From the NCBI RefSeq assembly GCF_010672455.1, contig NZ_JAAHGO010000003.1, positions 119,688-183,687 on the forward strand: a stretch of 64,000 nucleotides of DNA. The letters are read 5' to 3'. A program made the translations under genes and the position numbers. This stretch comes from Okeania sp. SIO2C9 (lineage in GTDB: Bacteria; Cyanobacteriota; Cyanobacteriia; Cyanobacteriales; Microcoleaceae). Shown here piece by piece: positions 10,384 to 20,544 of this stretch. Below the pieces are notes generated by a model. It did not search any database, had not been told where the DNA came from, and was given only the letters and a program-made list of their open reading frames with translations. The stretch's first letter is position 1; each line of letters starts with the position of its first letter.

Positions 10384-11466
10384 ATGTCTAACAAACTTCT
10401 AATCAATCTATCAGTATTAATCCCACAACCAACAGGAATATCCATCTACGCAAATAACATCCTCCCACAACTTCAACAACTTAATCCTACCCTGTTAGTT
10501 GCCAATAAAATTCCCAATTTTAACTGCCATTTAATCCCTAACAACATGACACCCGCTCAGGGAACTAAAGGTCATTTACGACGATTATTTTGGACTCAAT
10601 TTCAATTATCAAATATCTATAAAAAATTACAAGCAAATCTACTATTTTCTCCCTTACCAGAAGCACCCTTATATTCTCAATGTCGTTATATAGTAATGGC
10701 TCATGATTTAATTCCTTTACGTTTTCCTAAACCTGGTTCTCGCTTAACTGCTTATTTCAAATATTATATTCCCCAAGTATTAAATCAGGCAGAACATATT
10801 ATTTGTAATTCTCAAGCAACCGCAAAAGATATTACTGATTTTTTCCAAATACCACCTCAAAAAATTACACCTATTCCTTTAGGTTATGACTCTCAAAGAT
10901 TCCAATTTTTAGACTTACCCACGAAAAATTACTTTCTTTATCTCGGTCGCCACGACCATTATAAAAATCTGCATCGGTTGATAGAAGCATTTGCTAAATT
11001 GCCTAATTTTTCCGAGTATGAATTATGGTTTGCCGGACCTACAGATAATACTTATACACCTACATTAAAAACTCAAATTAGAGAACTAGGATTAACAAAA
11101 TTAGTCAAATTTCTTGACTATGTTCCTGATTCAGAATTACCCAAAATAATAAATCAGGCGATCGCTTTAGTTTTTCCTAGTCTGTGGGAAGGGTTTGGTT
11201 TTCCGGTATTAGAAGCAATGGGTTGTGGTACCCCAGTTATTACTTCTAATATTTCATCCCTGCCAGAAGTTGCTGGAGATGCAGCTATTTTAGTTAACCC
11301 GAAAAATGTAGGAGAAATAACAGATGCCATGAATATTATTGCTAAAGATGTGGAAGAGCGATCGCGACTATCAACCTTAAGTTTAGCTAGAGCTAAAGAA
11401 TTTAGTTGGGAAAAAACTGGTTTAGCTACTAGGGAAGTGATTCAGAATTATCTGATTAAGGTTTAA
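10384..11466 (+). CDS. GT4-type glycosyltransferase
   Basis: A 360-aa GT-B fold enzyme. The N-terminal domain starts MSNKLLINLSVLIPQPTGIS with the glycine-bearing acceptor loop. The C-terminal Rossmann domain has FLYLGRHDHYKNLHRLIEAF and the EX7E motif of retaining GT4 enzymes (E269 and E277 in [11 protein letters not shown]), then GCGTPVITS and LPEVAGDAA. It should transfer a sugar from a nucleotide donor at the inner face of the membrane during polysaccharide assembly. The ATG at 10384 is the only sensible start; no strong Shine-Dalgarno is visible. Its last ~300 bp and 3' flank were copied to 27850-28275 and 29538-30002. A HIP1-centred palindrome followed by T5 lies just after the stop. 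Confidence 0.88.
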   Translation: MSNKLLINLSVLIPQPTGISIYANNILPQLQQLNPTLLVANKIPNFNCHLIPNNMTPAQGTKGHLRRLFWTQFQLSNIYKKLQANLLFSPLPEAPLYSQCRYIVMAHDLIPLRFPKPGSRLTAYFKYYIPQVLNQAEHIICNSQATAKDITDFFQIPPQKITPIPLGYDSQRFQFLDLPTKNYFLYLGRHDHYKNLHRLIEAFAKLPNFSEYELWFAGPTDNTYTPTLKTQIRELGLTKLVKFLDYVPDSELPKIINQAIALVFPSLWEGFGFPVLEAMGCGTPVITSNISSLPEVAGDAAILVNPKNVGEITDAMNIIAKDVEERSRLSTLSLARAKEFSWEKTGLATREVIQNYLIKV

Positions 11467-11812
11467 ATAATTGAAGCGATCGCTCCTTTTTGATTTGGCA
11501 ACTTAAATTAACTGTGAATTCCTAACATTGAAACCCCAGTTCTTGAAGTTCAAGCAATGGCTATATAATACTTGTTAACTATTGAAATTAATTACAATTA
11601 CTCGTACATCAAAGTGCCATTAATATTAGCAATGTGATCGTCCAGATTGATTTTAACTGAATAATTTCAAATACTTGTTATTCAATAGTTTAGCAACTGC
11701 CAAAAAATACAAATTATACCCAAAATCAGAAACGCCAAAAGTTTTTGTTTGTAGTAAGGATTGAGCAATTGAAATATCTATCTTTGGGCTAAAGTTCTAG
11801 CCAGGAAATAGA
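11467..11812 (+). other. Spacer with possible HIP1-centred terminator
   Basis: A GAAGCGATCGCTCC palindrome followed by TTTTT (11473-11491) could end transcription of the GT4 gene; the two 3' duplicates of this gene carry a longer, perfect version. The remainder up to 11812 separates two convergent genes and shows no frame, RNA gene or repeat that I recognise. Confidence 0.35.
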
Positions 11813-13999
11813 CTAATTTTTTGTGCCAATCGTAAATCTAACTTTTTCTACTCCTTCAATCATTTCTAAAGCAAATTGTGCAGAGGTAAATGAATTAAAG
11901 TTTACCTTGTTTTTAATGGCTTCAGCCAGATTGACAATGTTGAGTATATTCTTGCTCCTGTCCTTCCATTTTGATGTTAGAGGGTTTTCATCATTGGGCA
12001 TCTCTAACCTATTTTTATCGCCTTGTTCTACTGGTCTTCCATCCCTGTCTTTCAATTTTTTGTAAAAGGTGTTCCCCCCATCATCTGAGTCCAATCCAAA
12101 ATGAAGGGTTTCTGGTTTTTGGTGAATATCAACTGTTTTCACTTCCCCATCAAATAAACAAATCAAGACATTAGCTGAAAGACGATCCATTCGTAGCAAT
12201 TTAAGTTTATCTTCGTCAGGAATAGCATTATCACTATTAACTAGCTTGCTATAGCCATCAACGAGTAAACCAGGCCAACCTGCAACCACATCAGAGCGTA
12301 GTAAAAAGCCAGTTACTTTTTTGTGAAGATTGGTTGTGGGAATGTTGTTATTTGCTTGATCTTGTTTATGATCTGATGTCGTGACTCGCCCAATACTAAA
12401 TGCTCCATCTAATAAGCATTCTATCCATAATGGATCGATACAAAAGAAACGAATTGATTCTCTGGGTAACATCCGTTCGTCGGATACTAAATAATTAAAG
12501 GGTACACCTTTGAGAAGACTTAAATCTTTAAACCAGGATGATATTTCATCAGGAAGTTCAGTATTAGACTGATTGTAGAAAGGTAAATGACTTTCGGTAT
12601 TTTGAATTATCTGTCCATGTCTATGGTTGCGTTTCCAGTGGTAGAGACTAATGGAGAAATTTTTACTCTGTAAAGCTAACAATCGCCCTAATTCCCAAGC
12701 AGCAGCATAGGAAATATCGAACATACCATTATTGGGATTGTAGCGTACTAGCTCATCAGCAGCACGGATGGGTAACGTGATGTTATCAGTAGGATTATTT
12801 CCAGTGATTAAGGGGCTATGATACCAGGAGAATGTTTTACCTCCCTGTCGTAAAAAGTGAGGTAGAGAAATATAGCCCATTGACAAGTATTTTTCTGCTT
12901 CAGCATTATCAACCTTGGGTAATCTGAGGATACTAGATTCCCGACGATAAATATCTAGGCGATCGCCTAATTTTTCAATTGAGAATTGTTCATTATTTTC
13001 ATTGATAATTCGCCATAGTATTCCTTCCTCATCAACTTGTATTGTTGGATTAGATAGGGCAATACTTTTTTTTACAAACTCGGCTGTTATATTATCAGTT
13101 TTGCTAGAGTTTAAATCTGGTATAAGTCCTAAATTGTTAATACTAAAAAGGAATTCACCTCGGTTGATATGAGTCAGTAATCTTTTAAAGCTTTGCTTTT
13201 CATCAACGCAAGAAAAACTCCAACTTTTGAGACTAACTAAACGAATAGAATCATTATCTCCTGCATCTTGAAAGTTAAAACCTGTGTCGTCATAACGCCC
13301 TTCTATAGAAACAAGATGGACGGTGCTCATACTGCCTTTTTTTGGTAATCTGTTGCCAATAATGATTGCTAGTTCATCTCCGACTAAGTTGTTTTCATCA
13401 TCTGTTCCTTGGCGCACATGAGCAAGATATTGTAAATCTTCTTTAGTCGGTAATCTTTTATCTAATAACTGTTTTGTGACATCAATTACAGTTACTTTGT
13501 CGTCTTCATGTTGTCCGCTTTCTAAGTACAAAAAGACTTCATTTGTAGGTGGAGTTTCATCTTTGCTGACAATTTTAGGGAATTTACTGGCACCTGTTTG
13601 AGGATTCTTTAATTGCTGAAGAGTGATAATTTTCGGTTCTGGTTTCTCCCCTTCTTCAAATAATAGGACTGCTAACCAAGGTAAATTATTGCTATTAGTA
13701 TCAACCAGACGTTCCCAAGGTAACGTACTGCGGTTTAACACAACATGGGGTAGAACATTGGAATGTTCCCCTAAGCTACCACTTGGAGGGAATACAGCAT
13801 GAATATCTTTGGGTTTTAAATCAAAGCGTTCTCCTGAAACAGCAAAAGTTCTAGTAACAGTGAAGGAGTTATTTGCTTGAATTTTTTCTCCTGTAACTTC
13901 CTGTTTAATATTAATCTCATAGTCACCATCTTTTAAGCCAGGTTGATGGTACTGAATGAATTCGATTTTTGTGGGTTTAGTGGTAGTAGTTTCTGACAT
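11813..13999 (-). CDS. Unrecognised 728-aa protein of the five-gene module
   Basis: A soluble, acidic, beta-rich protein with no signal peptide or membrane segment. The N-terminal ~110 residues read as a beta-sandwich-like domain (GLKDGDYEINIKQEV, NSFTVTRTFAVSGERF) followed by a conspicuous motif, FPPSGSLGEHSNVLPHVVLN and then RSTLPWER. The middle contains RLVSLKSWSFSC and RLLTHINRGEF. The C-terminal half has YISLPHFLRQG, AAWELGRLLALQSKNFS and a helical tail. I do not recognise a named family. It is the last gene of a leftward group (1229, 830, 479, 1293, 728 aa), separated by 666 bp of repeats from the 1293-aa gene. The motifs at the start look like an adaptor or structural protein rather than an enzyme. 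Start ATG at 13999; upstream is poly-A-rich with no clear ribosome site. Confidence 0.75.
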   Translation of the reverse strand: MSETTTTKPTKIEFIQYHQPGLKDGDYEINIKQEVTGEKIQANNSFTVTRTFAVSGERFDLKPKDIHAVFPPSGSLGEHSNVLPHVVLNRSTLPWERLVDTNSNNLPWLAVLLFEEGEKPEPKIITLQQLKNPQTGASKFPKIVSKDETPPTNEVFLYLESGQHEDDKVTVIDVTKQLLDKRLPTKEDLQYLAHVRQGTDDENNLVGDELAIIIGNRLPKKGSMSTVHLVSIEGRYDDTGFNFQDAGDNDSIRLVSLKSWSFSCVDEKQSFKRLLTHINRGEFLFSINNLGLIPDLNSSKTDNITAEFVKKSIALSNPTIQVDEEGILWRIINENNEQFSIEKLGDRLDIYRRESSILRLPKVDNAEAEKYLSMGYISLPHFLRQGGKTFSWYHSPLITGNNPTDNITLPIRAADELVRYNPNNGMFDISYAAAWELGRLLALQSKNFSISLYHWKRNHRHGQIIQNTESHLPFYNQSNTELPDEISSWFKDLSLLKGVPFNYLVSDERMLPRESIRFFCIDPLWIECLLDGAFSIGRVTTSDHKQDQANNNIPTTNLHKKVTGFLLRSDVVAGWPGLLVDGYSKLVNSDNAIPDEDKLKLLRMDRLSANVLICLFDGEVKTVDIHQKPETLHFGLDSDDGGNTFYKKLKDRDGRPVEQGDKNRLEMPNDENPLTSKWKDRSKNILNIVNLAEAIKNKVNFNSFTSAQFALEMIEGVEKVRFTIGTKN

Positions 14000-14665
14000 T
14001 TTTATCTGTAATAATTATCTTTTTTTTTGGCATTGCATAATTGCGGGATGATTTGATCCGAGAGGATTGAGCATAATCCCGGCGTCTCCGCGTCTCCGTG
14101 TCTCCGTGTCAGCTTGAATCATCCCAGTATTCAGCAACGCCTTTTTTTTCGTAGGTTGGGTTGAGGGACGAAACCCAACAACAATTTTCCTCTCCTGCGA
14201 GGGGTCAGGGGTGGGTTCCCTACTCCCCAACTCTCCTACTCCCTATAGCAGTTTTCATGCAGGATAGACCACAGTTGTAATCATCGGGGGGCAGTCCGGG
14301 AAGATTTGTATTCATAATTAACTAGCCTTTGACTCCGTACGGACGTTTTCCGCTAAGAGCGGACATGTTTGCGGAGCATTCCGTCAGGAAAACGCTTGCG
14401 CGACATGAAACGCATTAATGCTCAAGCAACGTCCCTACCTCCTGACTCCTGACTCCTACCTCCTGAGTGCTAACTCCTACCTCCTGACTCCTGAGGACTG
14501 ACTCCTGACTCCTACAACAGTTTTGTGGTCTACTCAACTGAAAAGCTCTGTAATGCACAGTTTGAGCTGAAACAGTCCAGTAGGCTGGGTTGAGGAACAA
14601 CCTAGAAAACATTTTACCTCGTTGGGTTGCGCTGTCGCTTAACCCAACCTACATCTACATCTAAA
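14000..14665. repeat. Repeat-filled spacer inside the five-gene module
   Basis: Contains an STRR-like run 'gcgtctccgcgtctccgtg' (~14078-14108), a GTAGGTTGGG...AACCCAAC hairpin (14152-14180), repeats of 'ctcctgactcctac' (~14440-14515), and a second hairpin closed by TTAACCCAACCTACAT (~14580-14655). Short frames here (14015-14230, 14415-14612) follow the repeats and are not called. Confidence 0.7.
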
Positions 14666-17600
14666 TTAAACGGCTACTTCTTCTAAGGCTCCAATTTTCG
14701 GTGAGAGTAAGAAATTATCGGCAATATTTTCACTTAAATCAATTTCTCTAATATCTAAGTCTAAGTTCATCGCCCTTAACAAATTTTCTCTGGCTGTTTT
14801 GACTGAGCTTTCTGTAATGGTATCACGAATATTTTTTCCTCCCTCTTCATTAAATACCTTAATCGTTTCCCATTCATAAGCATTACTCACAAGCTCAGTG
14901 GTAAATAGTAAATTTTGGCGATTAACAGCATGAGTTTCTCCAGGTTCGTGCTGTTTCTTAGGTTTAATTTCAAAGCCAGATAAGGTATTTTCAATAAACT
15001 GTTCGCCATTCAAATCAGGGGTTATGGATTCGCCCCAGAGTCCAGTGGGGGCTTTTTTCAAAATGGGGTTACATTCAAATTCTGCCTGGAATTCATCTTC
15101 TGTAAGAGGTGTCCCATCTCTGCTAATTGTAACTATCTGAGTTGAGGTTAATTGACCAGATTCAACCTCCATTGAACCAATGCCAAATTTTGTATTAGCG
15201 TTACCGATGTCAATATTTCTAGGAGTCGAATTATTCACTCTACGATAAACAGCATTTTTTATGGGAATCACTGAATTAGTAACCAAACAGAAGTGCTTAG
15301 GGTTGATGACACCCAAGTCGGACTTGTCGTCTTGATTAACTTTTCTAACTAAACCATCTTTGACAGCTACACTACAAATAGCATCATCAGCAGGAAGGAA
15401 AGAACTTTTGAAAGTATTCCAGTCAATGGGATTTGGAGCTTGAGAAGCATTAGCACCAAAGCTAACAGTAAAAGAAACAATCCAAAGATGAACATGAGCT
15501 TTACCTGTAAATTCCGGTCCCCAAATATGTAAATCTGCCCCTACATCTACGCTAATATGGTGAGTTCCAAAGAAGTGGAAAGTATAGGAGACTCCCATAT
15601 CCACAGAGATAGAAGCATCATAATAATAAGGTTTCCAGGAAATAATAAAGTCTGCCCCAAGCTTAAACCAAGCCCTCAGACTACCACTATGCCAAGTAGC
15701 TTCCAGGTGTCCTCCTGCCATCAGAGCTGAAGCAGTAAGAGCAAAATAGGCATCAGCTTTGATGTTAATTTCGCTGTTAACTTGCCAGTTAAATCCCAGC
15801 CGTGGGACTTTGGGATAATGAGCTGGTACTTTGAATTTGGGGTGGTAACCTCCTAGAGTCAGAACAAAATCTCCTTCATGTTCGCTAGGGCTAAACCAGG
15901 TATAGAAGGCAAATCCTCCAGTGAGGTGACATTTTTTCGAGAGGATGTAGGAGTTGGGGGTGAGTTGGGCACGGATTCCTAGAAACCCTACTGCGGGAAG
16001 GAAACTAGCTTTAATAGCAAGTTGGATTTCAGCGAGGGGAGTTTTACCTGCTTCTGGAGGTGCAATCAGGGTAGATAAACCCAAGAGATTCAGTTCAAAG
16101 CGTTTCCCAAAAGCAATACTTAATAGGGCAAAGGAGTCGATGATTTTGAAGGAAGTAAATTTGACTCCCACAGCAAGAAATATTTCTCCGGTTTCAGGAG
16201 GAATATATTCGTGAATCTTGTTGAGTTCCTGGGTGAGTTTCTCTGCGTTGTCTTGACTACCGGTAGATTGATTTGGGTTAACCGCTTCCTCTACCAGAGG
16301 GAAGGTAGCAACTTTGTCTATAGTGGGCATTTTCAGGGCGCGGTTATAGCCGAAACCTGCAGCTACTCCGGTGACAAAGAAGAAAGAGGGGCCGCCGAGG
16401 GGATAGTCTAAAACGGCATAAATAAATAAAGAGGGATGCCCTTCGTATTGGGCATAGGAACCAATGGCCGAGAGGCTAAAGGTTTCTGCCTTAATGACTG
16501 CGGTACCATCGTATTCATCGTAAGTTTCGCCATCTGGAGTTGTGCCTGTTGTTCGTAAGAATGCGGCACCAATTTCTAAAGCACTCCCGCTTTTGTAGTC
16601 GATGCCTATTCCTTTGAGGTCAAATTGGGGGTCAATTCTTGTCAGGGGGGAGTTGACGGAGAGTCCATCTAGAGAAATGCTGAGTCCGGCAAGAGAGAGT
16701 TCAGCATCTAGCAAAAACCAGATTTTTGAGTCTTTGTAGTTTAAGCCTATCCTTTCAAAGTGGACGGGACCAAAGGCTTTTTGTAGTTTGTACCATTTTG
16801 TGCCATCAGGACTGGTTATTTCATTAGGGGAAGCAGGAGATGGGGGAGATGAACTATCAGATTCAGGTTGTTTTTCCGTTAGGACATTATCTTGATTGGT
16901 AGCATTTGGATTGACTTGAACAGGTAGGCTTAATTGCTTAATTTCGCTGCCTAATTGCATTGAAGTAGCAACGTCTAATCCTTTGGCAATTTTGTCTTCG
17001 GGTAAGCTAATTCCGCCTTCGGTGTAAAGTTTCTTAAGATTGCCAATTTCATCTGAGGTAAAGATTGCCTTAGCGACTAAGATTTGAAATGATAATTTAA
17101 TGGTTTGATTGGGTGTGAATTTTTTGCCGACTAAGGGGAGGTTAGAGAGGTTAATTCCACCACCAATATTTAAACCAAAGAGGAAGTTTGTTGTTTTCGA
17201 TGACGCTGCTACCTTTTGAGAGTAGGCAAATAGGGCATCTTTCAGGCTGATTTTTAGACCTGCTGGAATGGAGTTTGCTAAATCTGAATCAATATAGCTG
17301 ATGAGTTGTTTAATACTTACCTCAGGATGTTCGTCGTGATAAGCAGCGAGGAATGTTTTGGAGGTTTTATCTGTATCAAAGATGAGAGCAAATTGTAAGT
17401 CGCCAATAGTAATATGACCGTCAAAATGCTTATCATAAGAACCGTCTTGTTGTTGGATGATATTAATATTGACTGTAATATCAACTTCTTTCCCTTCAAT
17501 GGGGAATTTAGACTCGCAGGTAAAAGTAAAGTTTTTGGTTTTAGTGTTGAAGGAGGTTTTCAGGTTCTCAATCACCAGTCCTTCCAGTGCTGATGGGAAC

Positions 17601-18547
17601 TCTTGTGCTACATCAAATTTACCAGCTAAATCTTCTATAAGTTTACCAATAGGGATATCCTGTCCAGTTCCGGTACTTCCCTCAAACTGCCATCCCTCTG
17701 AGGATGAGGAAAGGGCAGAGACTATAATAGTGGTATTATACAATTCAAAGGAAGCCGATAACTCAACAGAGAATTTATAGGATTTATTGATCTTAAGATA
17801 AAGGTCTTCTAAAATAAACTTTTTTTCAGGAACAATGGTTAGATGTTCTGATATCGAAATGCCAAATCGGTACGCTGGCCCTCGTTGGTTTAAGGCAAAA
17901 TCAAGATTGGTAATTGTAAATTCGTCGTTTATATCGACAGAATCATAACCTAAATGCTCAAAAAAGCCTCCTATTTGGATGGTTTCGCCCTCATTCAGTC
18001 TACCCCATACATTGAAATGAGGAGCGATCGCGTACATACTAAATCTGCTACCAGCTAATTCTAGTTCCCCAGAGATATCAAAGCTAGTATAGGAAAGCTT
18101 AGGAAACCAAGTGATTCCTAAAGAAATTTTCTCAACTGCTAATTTATCTCCGATGATTTGCCAAGGGTTAGAGGTCCCTAACTCAATATTTACATGCTCT
18201 AAGGATGGTCCGTTATCCAATTGAGTCAGCACTTCAAACTTTGAGAGTTTGATATCCAATAAATTCTTTAACTCGTCTGGTAACGATTGATTAAAATCAT
18301 TTCCTAAAAGGGCGGTTAGATGAGTCAAAGAAAAAGTATCATTAGCTCCCATTGATAGCAAGAGCCATTTTTCGGAGGCTTCAAATATGGAGGTAAATGA
18401 AAATGACGTTCCCCCTAATTTGATGGAACAATTCACCGAAGTGATATCTTGTGTATTAGGTAACGAGGTATCCTCCGTGACCTCCGTAATTGAGAGTGGC
18501 CCTAGAGTGACGCCCTGCAATTTAGTTTTTAATTCGTTAAATGTCAT
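14666..18547 (-). CDS. DUF6603-like giant protein, 1293 aa
   Basis: A very large soluble protein built of repeated beta-strand segments. Residues ~30-420 hold several similar units (e.g. YRFGISISEHLTIVPEKKF, KYSFSVEL-like strands), then a Pro/Ser linker (~residues 550-575, ESDSSSPPSPASPNE). From ~590 to 1085 is a region that I recall as DUF6603: GPVHFERIGLNYKDSKIWF, LKGIGIDYKSGSALEIG, GGPSFFFVTGVAAGFGYNR, LGADFIISWKPYYYDASI and GPEFTGKAHVHLWIVSFTVS. The last ~200 residues are less conserved. The start ATG (18547) has AGGGA 9 nt upstream and lies 4 bp after the stop of the 479-aa gene, so the two are co-translated. Function of DUF6603 is not known. The pattern of regular beta-repeats suggests a structural shell or fibre, by inference. 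No signal peptide. Confidence 0.8.
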   Translation of the reverse strand: MTFNELKTKLQGVTLGPLSITEVTEDTSLPNTQDITSVNCSIKLGGTSFSFTSIFEASEKWLLLSMGANDTFSLTHLTALLGNDFNQSLPDELKNLLDIKLSKFEVLTQLDNGPSLEHVNIELGTSNPWQIIGDKLAVEKISLGITWFPKLSYTSFDISGELELAGSRFSMYAIAPHFNVWGRLNEGETIQIGGFFEHLGYDSVDINDEFTITNLDFALNQRGPAYRFGISISEHLTIVPEKKFILEDLYLKINKSYKFSVELSASFELYNTTIIVSALSSSSEGWQFEGSTGTGQDIPIGKLIEDLAGKFDVAQEFPSALEGLVIENLKTSFNTKTKNFTFTCESKFPIEGKEVDITVNINIIQQQDGSYDKHFDGHITIGDLQFALIFDTDKTSKTFLAAYHDEHPEVSIKQLISYIDSDLANSIPAGLKISLKDALFAYSQKVAASSKTTNFLFGLNIGGGINLSNLPLVGKKFTPNQTIKLSFQILVAKAIFTSDEIGNLKKLYTEGGISLPEDKIAKGLDVATSMQLGSEIKQLSLPVQVNPNATNQDNVLTEKQPESDSSSPPSPASPNEITSPDGTKWYKLQKAFGPVHFERIGLNYKDSKIWFLLDAELSLAGLSISLDGLSVNSPLTRIDPQFDLKGIGIDYKSGSALEIGAAFLRTTGTTPDGETYDEYDGTAVIKAETFSLSAIGSYAQYEGHPSLFIYAVLDYPLGGPSFFFVTGVAAGFGYNRALKMPTIDKVATFPLVEEAVNPNQSTGSQDNAEKLTQELNKIHEYIPPETGEIFLAVGVKFTSFKIIDSFALLSIAFGKRFELNLLGLSTLIAPPEAGKTPLAEIQLAIKASFLPAVGFLGIRAQLTPNSYILSKKCHLTGGFAFYTWFSPSEHEGDFVLTLGGYHPKFKVPAHYPKVPRLGFNWQVNSEINIKADAYFALTASALMAGGHLEATWHSGSLRAWFKLGADFIISWKPYYYDASISVDMGVSYTFHFFGTHHISVDVGADLHIWGPEFTGKAHVHLWIVSFTVSFGANASQAPNPIDWNTFKSSFLPADDAICSVAVKDGLVRKVNQDDKSDLGVINPKHFCLVTNSVIPIKNAVYRRVNNSTPRNIDIGNANTKFGIGSMEVESGQLTSTQIVTISRDGTPLTEDEFQAEFECNPILKKAPTGLWGESITPDLNGEQFIENTLSGFEIKPKKQHEPGETHAVNRQNLLFTTELVSNAYEWETIKVFNEEGGKNIRDTITESSVKTARENLLRAMNLDLDIREIDLSENIADNFLLSPKIGALEEVAV

Positions 18548-18551
18548 TGTG

Positions 18552-19991
18552 TTATTCCCTGGGGTCTATTGTGTATGTGATACCATTTTCTCTGAGAAAA
18601 TCGTATAGATTACGAAGTTCTTGACCATTTGTTGGAGTAAAAGTAGCAAAATCAAGCCTACAGATATCAGTAATCAGTTGTTTTAGTTTTGTCTGAGCTT
18701 GTTGTTTCGATGTTCTAATCAACTCAAAAAGTTCTTGGCCAATTTTTCGATATTCATCCGCGTCAGCAGGCATAATAGGACGTCGCCATTCAATTCGTCG
18801 CTCAGAATTGTCCCTCGCGTCCCAGTGTTCGAGATTACAGGCTGTATAATGCATATTGTTTGCTGTAAATGTTTTCTGTTCTGTCTCACTTTGAAATGTT
18901 TTCAGTACTTGCTCATTAGGTTGCGCCTTAGAGCCTATTGTATTTAAGTTAGCGAAAACGTCGTAATTATTAGCAGCAAAGAAATATTTTAAACAATCTT
19001 TATACACTTGATTTAGGTCATTCATTAGTTTTTGTGAATTTTTACATTCAAGTAAAGTTCGAGAGTTTTTTTCCGCAGTTAGTTTTAAATTTTCATTAAC
19101 TTCAACATTCACGTCTTTGATTTGTACGGGACCTTCTTTCATTGTTCTGGTATAAAATTCAAGCAATGTAAAAGGGTCCCAGAAATTATCTTTATTTTCT
19201 CTTTCTCTCCCCACATTCATGTGACATTGGAGTGCACCTTTCCATTCTCTTTGATGATCTGTGACATCACAAAATAAATCGTTCTTAGAACAAGGTTGAA
19301 AGATCATCAACTCGCACAAAGTACTAATATTTTCCCTTGTACCCACTGTTTCGTCAAGTATACTTTTCAAGCGTACTCGTCGATGCCTGACTTCAATCAC
19401 TGCTTCATCTAAATCAAATTCTAAGATAACATTATTTTCTTTTATGCCAGGCCAAATCGAATCATACTGAAATTGCAATCCACTATAAGAGACTTTAGTC
19501 TGGGGTTCTAGACATACGATATCTAACATATTGATCTCTGCCTGTCCTCCCTTGGCTTTTCGATCTCTTTTAGTAGTTAATCGCCAAGATTGGCTGTTGT
19601 TTGGAGTAGTAAATATTTGCTCTATATTTATTAATAATTCATTTGCTTGCTGTCCCATATTATTTACATCTTGGCCCCAAATATCATTATTCGTAAACTC
19701 AAATTCTGGCGTTACGGTGAGTTCTCCTATCATCTGAAGGTAATGTCTTGGAAACCATTCTGTAAGCGTTATCTGTAAATTGTATAGAAGTATGAGCTTA
19801 TATTTTTCACTCGTTTCTCTCTGTGACCAATATCTTTGAAAACTGCTTTCATCTTGAAATTTTTGACCAACTTTTTGCACTTCCTCATCAGGGTTAAGAG
19901 CCAACTCCCAAGCTACTCCATTGTCCCTGAAAATTCTAAAAATATTCTGTGGTTGATCTCTGACTACATTGTTAATATCTACTACCGGCAT
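18552..19991 (-). CDS. Unrecognised 479-aa protein coupled to the DUF6603-like gene
   Basis: Soluble mixed alpha/beta protein. I place the start at the ATG at 19991, where GGAG lies 8 nt upstream; the frame stays open to an ATG at 20069 but those 26 residues have no ribosome site. Features are IFRIFRDNGVAWELALNP near the N-terminus, EWFPRHYLQMIGELTVTPEF, a charged central region (LDEAVIEVRHRRVRLKSI), a cysteine-bearing stretch (MIFQPCSKNDLFCDVTDH), and a helical C-terminus with HWDARDNSERRIEWRRPIMP. No known fold recognised. Only 4 bp separate its stop from the 1293-aa gene, the tightest link in the module, so the two products probably act together and in set proportion. Confidence 0.75.
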   Translation of the reverse strand: MPVVDINNVVRDQPQNIFRIFRDNGVAWELALNPDEEVQKVGQKFQDESSFQRYWSQRETSEKYKLILLYNLQITLTEWFPRHYLQMIGELTVTPEFEFTNNDIWGQDVNNMGQQANELLINIEQIFTTPNNSQSWRLTTKRDRKAKGGQAEINMLDIVCLEPQTKVSYSGLQFQYDSIWPGIKENNVILEFDLDEAVIEVRHRRVRLKSILDETVGTRENISTLCELMIFQPCSKNDLFCDVTDHQREWKGALQCHMNVGRERENKDNFWDPFTLLEFYTRTMKEGPVQIKDVNVEVNENLKLTAEKNSRTLLECKNSQKLMNDLNQVYKDCLKYFFAANNYDVFANLNTIGSKAQPNEQVLKTFQSETEQKTFTANNMHYTACNLEHWDARDNSERRIEWRRPIMPADADEYRKIGQELFELIRTSKQQAQTKLKQLITDICRLDFATFTPTNGQELRNLYDFLRENGITYTIDPRE

Positions 19992-20193
19992 GATGAATTC
20001 TCCATAAATATATTGTGTTAATTTTTCCTTCTTGAGGGGATTGAGTATTTGTGCTTTGTTCAAACGCACCCTACGAGATTAAAGATCGAGCTGTTTTGGG
20101 GGCGATCGCTCTTCAATTTCCATCACTCATTCCCCCAATATTTGCCCCCATAATTTTGACAATTTGCTTAAGAATACTCAAGACATCATATAT

Positions 20194-20306
20194 AGGACTT
20201 ACGCATGGGGAAGGCAATTTGGACGTTTGAGATTGCTTTCCTGACGGAATGCTCCGCAAACACTGTCGTTCGCAATGACGGAAATACGTTGTTTTGCATA
20301 AGTCCT
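20194..20306. repeat. Small element with AGGACTTACGCA ends, copy 1
   Basis: Starts AGGACTTACGCATG and ends TTGCATAAGTCCT: imperfect inverted repeats around ~110 bp of non-coding DNA containing 'gagattgctttcctgacgg'. A second copy lies 84 bp downstream. Related ends occur in the spacer at 33061-33345 (GCATAAGTC, TAAGTCCTAA). Confidence 0.7.
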
Positions 20307-20389
20307 GATATAACTGATTCCTGCGAGGTAGCAGCAGGGAACAAATATTAGATAAATCATAGTGGGTAACACCTTTAGTCAACATTTTC

Positions 20390-20480
20390 AGGACTTACGC
20401 ATGAGGTACGAAAAACTAGGATTTGAGATTGCTTCCCTGTCAGTCGCAGTGACGAAAATACGTTCTACTGCGTAAGTCCT
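20390..20480. repeat. Small element with AGGACTTACGCA ends, copy 2
   Basis: Starts AGGACTTACGCATGAGG and ends CTGCGTAAGTCCT, with 'gagattgcttccctg' inside as in copy 1. The terminal inverted repeats are perfect over AGGACTTACGCA/G-type 11-12 bases. Non-coding. Confidence 0.75.
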
Positions 20481-20544
20481 AATTTTAATAAACATAAATT
20501 CATCCCCTCTATGCCGTTCCAAATTGTCCCCTTACGATAAATAT

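Noticed and set aside
15954-18608. Several plus-strand frames of 66-107 codons across the DUF6603-like gene
   Set aside because: Antisense shadows of a long, well-formed minus-strand gene with a good ribosome site.
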